DNA from: Tabrizicola sp. TH137
Lineage (GTDB): Bacteria; Pseudomonadota; Alphaproteobacteria; Rhodobacterales; Rhodobacteraceae
Reading direction: 5' to 3'
NCBI RefSeq assembly: GCF_002855575.1
Contig: NZ_PKRQ01000005.1
Coordinates: 248,001 to 312,000, forward strand
Length of the DNA: 64,000 nt
The notes under the pieces are model-generated. The model did no database searches and had not been told where the DNA came from. It saw nothing but the letters and a program-made list of their open reading frames with translations. Within the stretch, counting starts at the first letter, position 1. Every line of letters begins with the position of its first letter. The translations under genes and the position numbers were made by a program. This document shows positions 51,460 to 59,925 of the stretch, in pieces.

Positions 51460-52257
51460 ATGGCCCTCATCCCTGCCCCGATCATCTCCACCTCGCTCGA
51501 CGAAATGGCACCGATCCTGCGCAGCAAGGGCTTCTGGGCCTTCCTCCTCGCGCTGGCCGCCGTCCTCGGCCTCGCCGGCCCCTTCGGCACCGCCGACAGC
51601 CTGCCCCTCCTGCACCGCGTGATCTACTGGTATGCCATCGTCCTCACCACCGGCACGCTGGGCTTCGTCGTGGGCTTCGTGGGCTGCGACGTGATCCATT
51701 CCTACGGCCCGCCCAAATGGATCGCCTCGATCCTTTCGGGCGCGATCAGCGGCCTACCGGTCAGCGCCATCGTCTTCACGATCAACGCCCTCCTCCTCAG
51801 CCCCGGCGACCTTACCATCGAAGAGACGCCCCTCGTCCTCTCCATCATCGCCATCTCGACGGTGATCTCGCTTGCCACCTACATCGCCTTCTTCACCGAT
51901 CAGCCGAACGCCCCGGCCCTGCCCCCCTTTGCCGCCCGGCCCCGGCTGCTCGACCGCCTGCCGGACGAGATCCGCGCGCCCATCGCCGCGCTGGAGGCGA
52001 CCGATCATTATACCCGCGTCACCACCGACCGGGGCAGCGCCATGATCCTTCTGCGCTTTTCCGACGCCATCGCCGAAGCGGCACCCACCGAGGGATTGCG
52101 CCTGCACCGCTCGCATTGGGTGGCGCTGGACCATATCGCCGCCGTGCGCCGCGACGGCCCCCGCGCCGTCGTCACCACCCGCTCGGGCCTCGAACTTCCC
52201 GTCAGCCGGGGCCATGTCGCCGCGCTGGAGGAAGCGGGCCTCCTCCCCCGCCGCTGA
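51460..52257 (+). CDS. Membrane-bound LytTR DNA-binding regulator
   Basis: This is a 265-residue protein with four predicted membrane helices in the first 150 residues (GFWAFLLALAAVLGLAGPFG, VIYWYAIVLTTGTLGFVVGF, ISGLPVSAIVFTINALLLSP, VLSIIAISTVISLATYIAFF). A cytoplasmic LytTR domain follows, with IAALEATDHYTRVTTDRGSA, LRLHRSHWVALDHIAAVRRD and LELPVSRGHV. It is a one-component membrane sensor-regulator type common in Rhodobacterales. It lies seven bases after lipB, and an FNR-type box and ctaD follow. Signal and target genes are unknown; autoregulation is common in the family. Confidence 0.87.
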   Translation: MALIPAPIISTSLDEMAPILRSKGFWAFLLALAAVLGLAGPFGTADSLPLLHRVIYWYAIVLTTGTLGFVVGFVGCDVIHSYGPPKWIASILSGAISGLPVSAIVFTINALLLSPGDLTIEETPLVLSIIAISTVISLATYIAFFTDQPNAPALPPFAARPRLLDRLPDEIRAPIAALEATDHYTRVTTDRGSAMILLRFSDAIAEAAPTEGLRLHRSHWVALDHIAAVRRDGPRAVVTTRSGLELPVSRGHVAALEEAGLLPRR

Positions 52258-52402
52258 CCGCCCGCCCCCTGCGCAAGGCCAGGCCCTCCGCGCCGCCGCC
52301 CCTGTCGCGTCGCGGGAAAGGGTCGCCGCCCGCCCCCCCCTGAACGCGCTGCACCTCGCCCTTTCCCGCGCCGGTCCGCCCCCCGCCCTGCGACGTTTCA
52401 TC

Positions 52403-52416
52403 TTGATCTGGATCAA
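52403..52416 (+). promoter_or_regulatory. Perfect FNR/FnrL box upstream of ctaD
   Basis: TTGAT-CTGG-ATCAA matches the FNR consensus at all ten half-site positions. It lies about 135 bases before the ctaD start in a 291-base intergenic region that otherwise shows no gene. An oxygen-responsive regulator is therefore expected to control the aa3 oxidase gene; whether it represses or activates cannot be said without the transcription start. Confidence 0.75.
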
Positions 52417-52548
52417 TTTCCTCCGTTGCCTCGCTGATCCACGCGGGCTATCACCGGACCGTCGCCCCGACTCCGCCCAGCGGAGCCGGACGCAAGGGAA
52501 CACGGCCGACGGGAAAACCCGCGGACAGCGCAAGAACGGGAGACGCCA

Positions 52549-54228
52549 ATGGCGGACGCAGCCATTCATGGCCACGAACATGACGAGCGGGGCTTCTTCA
52601 CCCGCTGGTTCATGTCCACCAATCACAAGGACATCGGGATCCTCTACCTCTTCACCGGCGGCATCGTCGGCCTGATCTCGGTCATCTTCACCGTCTACAT
52701 GCGGATGGAGCTGATGAATCCCGGCGTCCAGTACATGTGCCAGGAAGGCCTGCGCCTCGTGGCCGACGCCGCCGCGACCTGCACGCCCAACGGCCATATC
52801 TGGAACGTGACGATCACCGCCCACGGCATCCTGATGATGTTCTTCGTGGTCATCCCCGCGCTCTTCGGCGGCTTCGGCAACTACTTCATGCCGCTCCAGA
52901 TCGGCGCGCCGGACATGGCCTTCCCGCGGATGAACAACCTGTCCTACTGGCTCTATGTCGCGGGCACCTCGCTCGCCGTGGCCTCGCTCTTCGCCCCCGG
53001 CGGCGGCGGCGAGCTCGGGCCGGGCGCGGGCGTGGGCTGGGTTCTCTACCCGCCGCTCTCCACCACCGCCGAAGGCGGCTATGCCATGGACCTCGCCATC
53101 TTCGCGGTGCACCTCTCGGGTGCCTCCTCGATCCTCGGCGCGATCAACATGATCACCACCTTCCTGAACATGCGCGCCCCCGGCATGACGATGCACAAGG
53201 TGCCGCTCTTCGCTTGGTCGATCTTCGTCACCTCCTGGCTCATCCTGCTGGCCCTGCCGGTTCTGGCCGGTGCCATCACCATGCTGCTGACGGACCGCAA
53301 CTTCGGCACCACCTTCTTCACGCCCTCGGGCGGCGGTGACCCGGTCCTCTACCAGCACATCCTGTGGTTCTTCGGCCACCCGGAAGTGTACATCATCATC
53401 CTGCCCGCCTTCGGGATCATCTCGCAGGTCATCGCCACCTTCTCGCGCAAACCGATCTTCGGCTACCTGCCGATGGTCTATGCGATGGTGGCGATCGGGG
53501 TGCTGGGCTTCGTCGTCTGGGCGCACCACATGTACACCGTGGGCATGTCGCTCCAGCAGCAGTCCTATTTCATGCTGGCCACGATGGTCATCGCGGTGCC
53601 CACCGGCATCAAGATCTTCTCCTGGATCGCCACCATGTGGGGCGGCTCGGTCAGCTTCGAAACCCCGATGCTCTGGGCCTTCGGCTTCCTCTTCCTCTTC
53701 ACCGTCGGCGGCGTCACGGGCATCGTGCTGTCTCAGGCGGGCGTGGACCGCGCCTATCACGACACCTACTATGTCGTGGCCCACTTCCACTACGTGATGT
53801 CGCTGGGCGCCGTCTTCGGCATCTTCGCGGGCATCTATTACTGGATGGGCAAGATGTCGGGCCGCCAATACCCGGAATGGGCCGGCAAGCTGCACTTCTG
53901 GGCGATGTTCATCGGCTCGAACCTGACCTTCTTCCCCCAGCACTTCCTGGGCCGTCAGGGCATGCCGCGCCGCTACATCGACTACCCGGAAGCCTTCGCC
54001 TACTGGAACTGGTGGTCCTCGCTCGGCGCGATGATCGCCTTCTCCTCCTTCGTGTTCTTCATCGGCATCGTCTTCTACACCCTGTTCTTCGGCAAGCGCG
54101 TGACCGAGAACAACTACTGGAACGAACATGCCGATACGCTGGAATGGACCCTGTCCTCCCCGCCGCCGGAACACACCTTCGAGACGCTTCCCAAGCAATC
54201 CGATTGGGACAAGGGCCACGCCCACTGA
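52549..54228 (+). CDS. ctaD: Cytochrome c oxidase subunit I (aa3-type)
   Basis: This is the catalytic heme-copper subunit, reducing O2 and pumping protons across the inner membrane. The 559-residue polytopic protein has the early [18 protein letters not shown], heme a ligand region [19 protein letters not shown]-channel NNLSYWLY region, and the crosslinked His-Tyr [19 protein letters not shown]. The CuB histidines lie in [10 protein letters not shown], and the heme ligands in [25 protein letters not shown] precedes the ATG. The other cox subunits are not adjacent, so ctaD stands alone as in Rhodobacter relatives. A strong terminator follows. Confidence 0.97.
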   Translation: MADAAIHGHEHDERGFFTRWFMSTNHKDIGILYLFTGGIVGLISVIFTVYMRMELMNPGVQYMCQEGLRLVADAAATCTPNGHIWNVTITAHGILMMFFVVIPALFGGFGNYFMPLQIGAPDMAFPRMNNLSYWLYVAGTSLAVASLFAPGGGGELGPGAGVGWVLYPPLSTTAEGGYAMDLAIFAVHLSGASSILGAINMITTFLNMRAPGMTMHKVPLFAWSIFVTSWLILLALPVLAGAITMLLTDRNFGTTFFTPSGGGDPVLYQHILWFFGHPEVYIIILPAFGIISQVIATFSRKPIFGYLPMVYAMVAIGVLGFVVWAHHMYTVGMSLQQQSYFMLATMVIAVPTGIKIFSWIATMWGGSVSFETPMLWAFGFLFLFTVGGVTGIVLSQAGVDRAYHDTYYVVAHFHYVMSLGAVFGIFAGIYYWMGKMSGRQYPEWAGKLHFWAMFIGSNLTFFPQHFLGRQGMPRRYIDYPEAFAYWNWWSSLGAMIAFSSFVFFIGIVFYTLFFGKRVTENNYWNEHADTLEWTLSSPPPEHTFETLPKQSDWDKGHAH

Positions 54229-54246
54229 GGCAAGGTCGCAAAGGAA

Positions 54247-54281
54247 AGAAGGCCCCGGAACTTCCGGGGCCTTCTGCTTTT
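54247..54281 (+). terminator. Rho-independent terminator of ctaD
   Basis: AGAAGGCCCCGGAA (54247-54260) and TTCCGGGGCCTTCT (54262-54275) form a perfect 14-bp arm pair around a minimal loop, followed by GCTTTT. It starts 18 bases after the ctaD stop and has the form of a strong intrinsic terminator. Confidence 0.88.
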
Positions 54282-54366
54282 CGCCCCCGGCATCCTCTCC
54301 ATTTACAGACGCCCGCCGCGACCATAGCCTTCCCCTGTCGTGCAACCGCCAAGGACCCCGTTTCCA

Positions 54367-54618
54367 ATGACCCGTATTCCGCGTTTCGCCTCCCTCGCCC
54401 TGATCCTCGCGCTCGCCGGCTGCGTCTCCGGCCCGGCCTCCAACGAATTGAACATCGACAATGACGGCAACGGCCGGTTCAGCGGCCATGCTGGCCCCGA
54501 CTGGTCCGAGGCCGAACTGCGCCAGATGGTCGGCGCGCAGGTCTGCGGCGGCGCCCTGCCGCGCGACTTCAACCTTCAGGTCCTCAGCGGAAACTGGCTC
54601 TTCAGCGGCACCTGCTGA
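54367..54618 (+). CDS. Small hypothetical lipoprotein
   Basis: This is an 83-residue protein with a lipoprotein signal (SLALILALAGCVSGPASNEL; lipobox LAGC) that would be lipidated at Cys near residue 19 and released to the periplasmic face. The mature part, about 65 residues, has GPDWSEAELRQMVGAQVCGG and ends NWLFSGTC with two further cysteines that could form a disulphide. I do not recognise a family. AAGGA lies about 11 bases before the ATG. It sits between ctaD and the DUF2244 gene. Confidence 0.72.
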   Translation: MTRIPRFASLALILALAGCVSGPASNELNIDNDGNGRFSGHAGPDWSEAELRQMVGAQVCGGALPRDFNLQVLSGNWLFSGTC

Positions 54619-54715
54619 CGCCCCCCGGCGTCAGGCCCGCCCCCCGGAGGCGGCAGGCTGCGAAGCCCTGCCGCACCCCCTTCCCTTCACCATCCCCGAC
54701 GCTACCCTGTCGCCC

Positions 54716-55222
54716 ATGCCCTACGAATGGTTGCCCACCCCCGACACCGCCGCTCACGCAGATGACACTCAGGCCCGCCTCCACCTCTGGCCCTACCGAT
54801 CCCTTCCCCGCAAGGGCTTCGTCCTCTTCATCGGCGCCACCTGCGCGCTGATCCTCGTGCCGATGCTGGCCGTCCTCGGATCGCCCGTCCTCTGGGGCAT
54901 CCTGCCCTTCTTCGCGCTGGCCATCTGGGGCATGTGGGCCGCCCTCTCGCGCTCCTACCGCGATGCCGAGATCGTGGAAGACCTCACCCTCACCCGCGAC
55001 GCGCTCTCCCTCACCCGCCACGGCCCGCGCGGGCGGCGGCAGGACTGGCAGGCCAATCCCCACTGGGTCTCGGTCCAACTGCATCAGAGCGGCGGCCCGG
55101 TCCCGAACTACCTCACCCTCAAGGGCAACGGGCGCGAGGTGGAACTGGGCGCCTTCCTGTCGGAAGAGGAACGTCTCGCCCTGCGGGACGAGTTGCAGAC
55201 CCGCCTCTCCCGCCTGCGCTGA
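54716..55222 (+). CDS. DUF2244 family membrane protein
   Basis: This is a 168-residue protein with two close membrane helices (FVLFIGATCALILVPMLAVL and WGILPFFALAIWGMWAAL, about residues 38-80). A cytoplasmic domain of DUF2244 type follows, with LTLTRDALSLTRHGPRGRRQ, QANPHWVSVQLHQSGGPVPN, YLTLKGNGREVELGAFLSEE and a final helix RLALRDELQTRL. In alphaproteobacteria DUF2244 genes commonly lie near cytochrome oxidase genes, which fits the location downstream of ctaD, but no function is established. ATG at 54716 is chosen since the upstream frame is low in complexity. Confidence 0.83.
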   Translation: MPYEWLPTPDTAAHADDTQARLHLWPYRSLPRKGFVLFIGATCALILVPMLAVLGSPVLWGILPFFALAIWGMWAALSRSYRDAEIVEDLTLTRDALSLTRHGPRGRRQDWQANPHWVSVQLHQSGGPVPNYLTLKGNGREVELGAFLSEEERLALRDELQTRLSRLR

Positions 55223-55351
55223 CCGCCGCGCCGCAACGTCACTTTCGCGAAAAGCCGCGATTTCCCCTTCCCAGACGGGCAGGTCATGCCCAGATTGAAC
55301 GGTCAAGGCGGGCGCAGACCCGCCGCTACGTGACTGTGGGAGGAGACAGAC

Positions 55352-57061
55352 GTGACCATTGCAACGCGCCCCTGGGCGGGGGCCTATCCATCCGGCGTGC
55401 CTGCCGAAGTGACGGCCCCCCTGGCCCGGACGCTCGGCCAGCTTGTCCGCGACACCGCCGCCCGCGAAGGGGACCGCACCGCCTATACCGTCGTCATGCC
55501 CAACGGCATGTATGGCGACCTCAGCTTTGCCGAGGTGGACCGCCTCTCCGATGCCTTCGCCGCCTGGCTGCGCGAGGTAGCAGGCCTGCAACCCGGCGAC
55601 CGCGTCGCCTTGCAGACCCCGAACTCCCTGACCGTCCCGGTCGTGGCCTTCGGCACCTTCAAGGCCGGCTGCGTGCTGGTCAACGTCAACCCCCTCTATA
55701 CCGCCGCCGAGATGGCGCATCAGATCGCCGATGCCCAACCCAAGGTGATCGTCATCACCGACATGTTCACCGACAAGCTGGCCGAGGCGGGCCGCATCGT
55801 CCCCCTGCCCAAGGTTGTCGTGACCCGCGTGGCGGAACTGATGCCCCGCGCCGTGCGCGGCGTGATCGGTCTGGTGCAAAAGCACTGGGACCGCTCCATC
55901 CCCGCCATCACCCTGCCCCATACCCGCCTGCCCGAGGCGCTGGCCGAAGGCGCGCGCCTGCCGCGCAAGGCCTATGACTCCGACCTGTCGGAAACCGCCA
56001 TCGCCGTGCTGCAATATACGGGTGGCACCACCGGCGTCGCCAAGGGTGCGATCCTCACGCATCGCAACCTCCTGATGAACATGGCCCAGGCCATGACCTT
56101 CATCAATCCGCATGTCGCGCCGGGAAAGGAGGTCGTGCTGACCGCCATCCCCACCTATCACATCCTTGCCTTCACGCTGAACCTTCTGGGCTTCTTCCAC
56201 CTCGGCGCCCGCAACCTCCTGATCCCGAACCCCCGCCCGCTCTCGAACCTCAAGCGCGCGTTTGAGAATTACCCGATCACCTGGATCATCGGGGTCAACA
56301 CGCTCTTCAACGGGCTGATGAACGAATACTGGTTCACCGACGCCCCGCCCCGCAAGCTCAAGGCCTCCTTCGCGGGGGGCATGGCGCTGCATGGCGCGGT
56401 GGCCGACCGCTGGCGCGCGCTGACGGGAACCGAGATCGTCGAAGGCTACGGCCTCACCGAAACCTCTCCCGTGGCCACCGGCAACCCGATCGGCGCGGCG
56501 CGCACCGGCTCCATCGGCATTCCCATGCCCTCCACCGATGTCCGGCTGCTGGATGAAACCGGTCAGGACGTGCCCCCCGGCACGCCCGGCGAATTCGCTA
56601 TCCGCGGCCCGCAGGTGATGCAGGGCTACTGGAACCGCCCTGACGAGACCCGCGCCGCGATCTGCCCCGAAGGCTTCCTGCGCACGGGCGACATCGCAGT
56701 CATGGATGCCGACGGCTATTTCCGCATCGTGGATCGCAAGAAGGACATGATCCTCGTCTCGGGCTTCAACGTCTATCCGAACGAGGTGGAAGATTGCCTC
56801 GCCCGCCACCCTGCCGTGCAGGAATGCGCCGTGATCGGCGTGCCCGATGGCGCGGCGGGCGAATTCGTCCGCGCCTATGTCATCCGCCGCGACGACAGCG
56901 TGACCGAGGCCGACCTCCGCGCCCATTGCAAGCAAAGCCTCACCGCCTACAAGGTGCCCCGCCAGATCCATTTCCGCGACGAGTTGCCCAAGACCAATGT
57001 CGGCAAGATCCTGCGCCGCAGCCTCCGGGACGAGGCGCTTTCCCAGATGAAAGGGGCCTGA
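55352..57061 (+). CDS. Long-chain acyl-CoA synthetase, FadD-like AMP-binding protein
   Basis: This is a 569-residue ANL superfamily enzyme that activates a carboxylic acid with ATP and CoA. It has the P-loop YTGGTTGVAKGAILTHRN, A5 motif VEGYGLTETSPV, A7/A8 motif GDIAVMDADGYFRIVDRKKD and hinge VSGFNVYPNEVED, and the catalytic lysine in KTNVGKILRRSLRDE. Length and motif spacing suit long-chain fatty-acyl ligases (FadD). It is probably associated with the inner face of the membrane. GGAGGAG is just upstream of the start. The chain-length preference cannot be read from the sequence. Confidence 0.9.
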   Translation: MTIATRPWAGAYPSGVPAEVTAPLARTLGQLVRDTAAREGDRTAYTVVMPNGMYGDLSFAEVDRLSDAFAAWLREVAGLQPGDRVALQTPNSLTVPVVAFGTFKAGCVLVNVNPLYTAAEMAHQIADAQPKVIVITDMFTDKLAEAGRIVPLPKVVVTRVAELMPRAVRGVIGLVQKHWDRSIPAITLPHTRLPEALAEGARLPRKAYDSDLSETAIAVLQYTGGTTGVAKGAILTHRNLLMNMAQAMTFINPHVAPGKEVVLTAIPTYHILAFTLNLLGFFHLGARNLLIPNPRPLSNLKRAFENYPITWIIGVNTLFNGLMNEYWFTDAPPRKLKASFAGGMALHGAVADRWRALTGTEIVEGYGLTETSPVATGNPIGAARTGSIGIPMPSTDVRLLDETGQDVPPGTPGEFAIRGPQVMQGYWNRPDETRAAICPEGFLRTGDIAVMDADGYFRIVDRKKDMILVSGFNVYPNEVEDCLARHPAVQECAVIGVPDGAAGEFVRAYVIRRDDSVTEADLRAHCKQSLTAYKVPRQIHFRDELPKTNVGKILRRSLRDEALSQMKGA

Positions 57062-57064
57062 GCC

Positions 57065-57946
57065 ATGGTCGGACCGCTGGAACAGGCCATCCTCGCGCTG
57101 ATGATCGCCGTCATCATGCTGGGCATGGGGGCCTCCCTCACCCCGCGCGATTTCACCTCCGCCTTGAAACGGCCCTACGGGCTTTTCATCGGGCTTGTGT
57201 CACAATACGGCTTCATGCCGCTGATCGCCTTCACCCTTGCCCTGACCCTGCCGGTCAGCGAACCGGTCAAGATCGGCCTTCTCATCATGGGCTGCATGCC
57301 GGGGGGGACGACCTCGAACATCTTCACCTATTTCTCCAAGGGCAATCTGGCGCTTTCGGTGCTGATGACGGTGAATTCCACCCTCTTCGGCGTGTTGCTG
57401 ATCCCCATCCTGCTCGTCATCTACGCGACCGGCCTGAACGTGGATATCCCGGCAGAGAACATCATCGTCACGCTCTTCCTGCTTCTCGTCCCTGTCGCCA
57501 TCGGCATGGCGCTGCGGCGCTGGAACGCGAATGTCGGCGCGCTGGTGGAACTGGGCGGCTCGGCGCTGGGGATCATCTTCATCGTCTTCCTCCTGGTGTC
57601 CTGGGTGCCGCGCAACTGGGGCTTCCTGCTGGGCACGCCCGCCTCGGTCTTCTTCGCCGCCATCGCCCTTGGCCTGTGTGGCTTCCTCTGCGGCTACGGC
57701 CTCTCGCGCCTCCTCCGCCAGACGCCGCGCGATGCCCGCACCGTGGCGCTGGAGACGGGCATCCAGAACGGCCCGCTGGCCGTGGCGCTGGTCGTGCTGA
57801 CCTTCGCAGGCAGCCAGCAGCAGGAGATCCTCGCCATCCCCGTGCTCTACTCGCTCTTCATCGTGATCTCGTCCAGCCTGCTCACCTTCTGGTTCCGCAG
57901 CATCGACGCGCGGTCGCAGCAGACCCTGCCGAAATCCCTGCTCTGA
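57065..57946 (+). CDS. Bile acid:sodium symporter family protein
   Basis: This is a 293-residue polytopic protein of the BASS family, with nine to ten helices. The crossing-helix motifs are GCMPGGTTSNIFTYFSKGNL and ALETGIQNGPLAVALVVLTF, which form the sodium sites in ASBT-like proteins. It is separated by only three bases from the fadD-like gene, so the two are co-transcribed and may handle the same carboxylate (import followed by CoA activation). The natural substrate is unknown; pantoate, keto acids and bile-acid-like compounds are known in the family. Confidence 0.9.
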   Translation: MVGPLEQAILALMIAVIMLGMGASLTPRDFTSALKRPYGLFIGLVSQYGFMPLIAFTLALTLPVSEPVKIGLLIMGCMPGGTTSNIFTYFSKGNLALSVLMTVNSTLFGVLLIPILLVIYATGLNVDIPAENIIVTLFLLLVPVAIGMALRRWNANVGALVELGGSALGIIFIVFLLVSWVPRNWGFLLGTPASVFFAAIALGLCGFLCGYGLSRLLRQTPRDARTVALETGIQNGPLAVALVVLTFAGSQQQEILAIPVLYSLFIVISSSLLTFWFRSIDARSQQTLPKSLL

Positions 57947-57959
57947 CGGGCAAGGCAAA

Positions 57960-57985
57960 GGGCGGGGGCCAGCCGGCCCCCGCCC
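57960..57985. terminator. Bidirectional hairpin between convergent genes
   Basis: GGGCGGGGGCC (57960-57970), loop AGCC, GGCCCCCGCCC (57975-57985) make a perfect 11-bp GC-only stem in the 60-base gap between the symporter gene and the convergent GatB/YqeY gene. It lacks a T-run. Confidence 0.6.
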
Positions 57986-58006
57986 CGCAAGATCCGCAGC
58001 GTAATC

Positions 58007-58465
58007 TCAGGCCAGCAGGTCCTTCACCTTCGGCCCCACCGCGCCGAAATCCATCTGGCCGGTATATTTCCCCTTCAGCACCGCCATCACCCGCCCCATG
58101 TCGCGGATGCCGCTGGCCCCCACCTCGGCGATCGCGGCCTTCACCGCCGCCTCCACCTCCTCGGGCCCAAGTTGCCGGGGCAGAAACTCCTCGATCACCC
58201 GGATCTCGTTCATTTCCTTCTCGGCCAGTTCCAGCCGCCCGCCCTCTTCATAGGCGCGCACGCTTTCCTGGCGCTGCTTGACCATCTTCCCCATGATGGC
58301 AAGGATTTCCGGATCGCCCACCTCCATCTCGGACGCCTCGCTCCGGCTGGCGATTTCGCGGTCCTTGATGGCGGCGTTGATCAGGCGCAGCGTGGACAGG
58401 CGATCCGCCTCCTTCGCCTTCATCGCCTCTTTCAGCGCGGTTTGCAGCCTTTCGCGCAACGACAT
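58007..58465 (-). CDS. GatB/YqeY domain protein
   Basis: This is a 152-residue helical protein beginning SLRERLQTALKEAMKAKEAD, with LRLINAAIKDREIASRSE, MVKQRQESVRAYEEGGRLE and EFLPRQLGPEEVEAAVKAAI. It matches YqeY, the free-standing form of the GatB tail domain that binds tRNA in amidotransferases. Its role in tRNA metabolism is presumed. It is divergent from carA with 181 bases between starts, a conserved neighbourhood in alphaproteobacteria. Confidence 0.93.
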   Translation of the reverse strand: MSLRERLQTALKEAMKAKEADRLSTLRLINAAIKDREIASRSEASEMEVGDPEILAIMGKMVKQRQESVRAYEEGGRLELAEKEMNEIRVIEEFLPRQLGPEEVEAAVKAAIAEVGASGIRDMGRVMAVLKGKYTGQMDFGAVGPKVKDLLA

Positions 58466-58587
58466 CTGTCACCTTTCCCCAAAGGTTGGCATGAAGCGCC
58501 ACCATAGCCTGTCCCGCGCCGCGCCACAACAGCGCCCTTCCGGATCAACCGATTGAAATTCTTGAATATTCCTTTTCCCCCAAAGCC

Positions 58588-58616
58588 TTGACCCGGCCCC
58601 CCATCGCCACTAGTGT
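58588..58616 (+). promoter_or_regulatory. Candidate carA promoter
   Basis: TTGACC (58588-58593) and TAGTGT (58611-58616) are separated by 17 bases and end 30 bases before the carA ATG. The -35 element is good, the -10 element weak, as is common for GC-rich alphaproteobacterial promoters. Confidence 0.5.
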
Positions 58617-58646
58617 CCGCGCAATTTGCCGATAGGAGAGTCGCCC

Positions 58647-59801
58647 ATGCCCGCTTCTGCGAAACCGACCGCATGCCTCGCACTCTCGGACGGAACGGTC
58701 TTCTACGGCAAGGGCTTCGGCGCCACGGGCGAAACGGTGGCCGAGCTGGTGTTCAACACCGCGATGACCGGCTATCAGGAAATTATGACCGATCCCTCCT
58801 ATGCCGGGCAGGTCGTGACCTTCACCTTCCCCCATGTCGGCAATGTCGGCGTCACGCCCGAGGATGATGAGACGGGCACCCCCGTCGCCGCCGGCATGGT
58901 GGTGAAATGGGACCCGACCGAACCCTCCAACTGGCGCTCCAGGGATGAACTCACCCACTGGCTCACCCAGAAGGGCCGCATCGGCATCGGCGGCATCGAC
59001 ACCCGCCGCCTGACCCGCGCCATCCGCCAGCAGGGCGCGCCCCATGTGGCGCTCGCCCATGATCCGGAAGGCAATTTCGACATCGGCGCCCTCGTCGCCA
59101 AGGCCCGCGCCTGGAAGGGCCTTGTCGGCCTCGACCTCGCCAAGGACGTGACCTGCGCCCAATCCTACCGCTGGAACGAAATGCGCTGGGCCTGGCCCGA
59201 AGGCTATAGCGAACGCAAGGGCGATGGCTTCCGCGTCGTCGCCATCGACTACGGCGCGAAACGCAACATCCTGCGCTGCCTCGCCTCGGCGGGCTGCGAC
59301 GTCACAGTCCTGCCCGCCACCGCCACGGCCGAGGATGTGCTGGCGCTCAACCCCGAAGGCGTCTTCCTGTCCAACGGCCCCGGCGACCCCGCCGCGACCG
59401 GCGCCTATGCCGTTCCGATGATCCAGGGCGTCCTCGCCAAGGACCTGCCCCTCTTCGGCATCTGCCTTGGCCATCAGATGCTGGCCCTCGCGCTCGGCGC
59501 CAAGACCGTCAAGATGAACCACGGCCATCACGGCGCGAACCATCCCGTGAAAGACCTCACCACCGGGAAGGTGGAGATCACCTCGATGAACCACGGCTTC
59601 ACCGTGGACAGCCAGACCCTCCCCAAAGGCGTCAGCGAGACGCATGTCTCCCTCTTCGACGGGTCCAATTGCGGCATCGCCGTGGATGGGAAACCCATCT
59701 TCTCGGTCCAATACCACCCCGAAGCCTCGCCCGGCCCGCAAGACAGCTATTACCTCTTCGAACGCTTCGCCGCCGCGCTGCGCGACCGCCGCGCCGCCTG
59801 A
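58647..59801 (+). CDS. carA: Carbamoyl-phosphate synthase small subunit
   Basis: CarA is the glutaminase that supplies ammonia to CarB for carbamoyl phosphate, used in arginine and pyrimidine synthesis. The 384-residue protein has the N-terminal domain (LALSDGTVFYGKGFGATGET, then NTAMTGYQEIMTDPSY). The class I GATase has its nucleophile in FGICLGHQMLALA and His/Glu in VQYHPEASPGP. AGGAG eight bases before the ATG at 58647 sets the start; an in-frame ATG at 58626 precedes the ribosome site. CarB is not in the window. A dyad follows the stop. Confidence 0.97.
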   Translation: MPASAKPTACLALSDGTVFYGKGFGATGETVAELVFNTAMTGYQEIMTDPSYAGQVVTFTFPHVGNVGVTPEDDETGTPVAAGMVVKWDPTEPSNWRSRDELTHWLTQKGRIGIGGIDTRRLTRAIRQQGAPHVALAHDPEGNFDIGALVAKARAWKGLVGLDLAKDVTCAQSYRWNEMRWAWPEGYSERKGDGFRVVAIDYGAKRNILRCLASAGCDVTVLPATATAEDVLALNPEGVFLSNGPGDPAATGAYAVPMIQGVLAKDLPLFGICLGHQMLALALGAKTVKMNHGHHGANHPVKDLTTGKVEITSMNHGFTVDSQTLPKGVSETHVSLFDGSNCGIAVDGKPIFSVQYHPEASPGPQDSYYLFERFAAALRDRRAA

Positions 59802-59831
59802 CTCGCCCGCACCTCCCGCAAGGCAGGACAG

Positions 59832-59850
59832 TCGCGCAACTTTTGCGCGA
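59832..59850. terminator. TCGCGCAA-CTT-TTGCGCGA dyad after carA
   Basis: Perfect 8-bp arms (59832-59839 and 59843-59850) around a three-base loop, 30 bases after the carA stop and 75 before the next start. It could be a weak terminator of carA or an operator for the glycosyltransferase gene. Confidence 0.4.
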
Positions 59851-59925
59851 ATTAACCGGTTTCGCTTAATCCCCCCTTAACCCACTCCGGTCCAGTCTGG
59901 CCCCGCCTCGCAGGAGCCAGACCCC

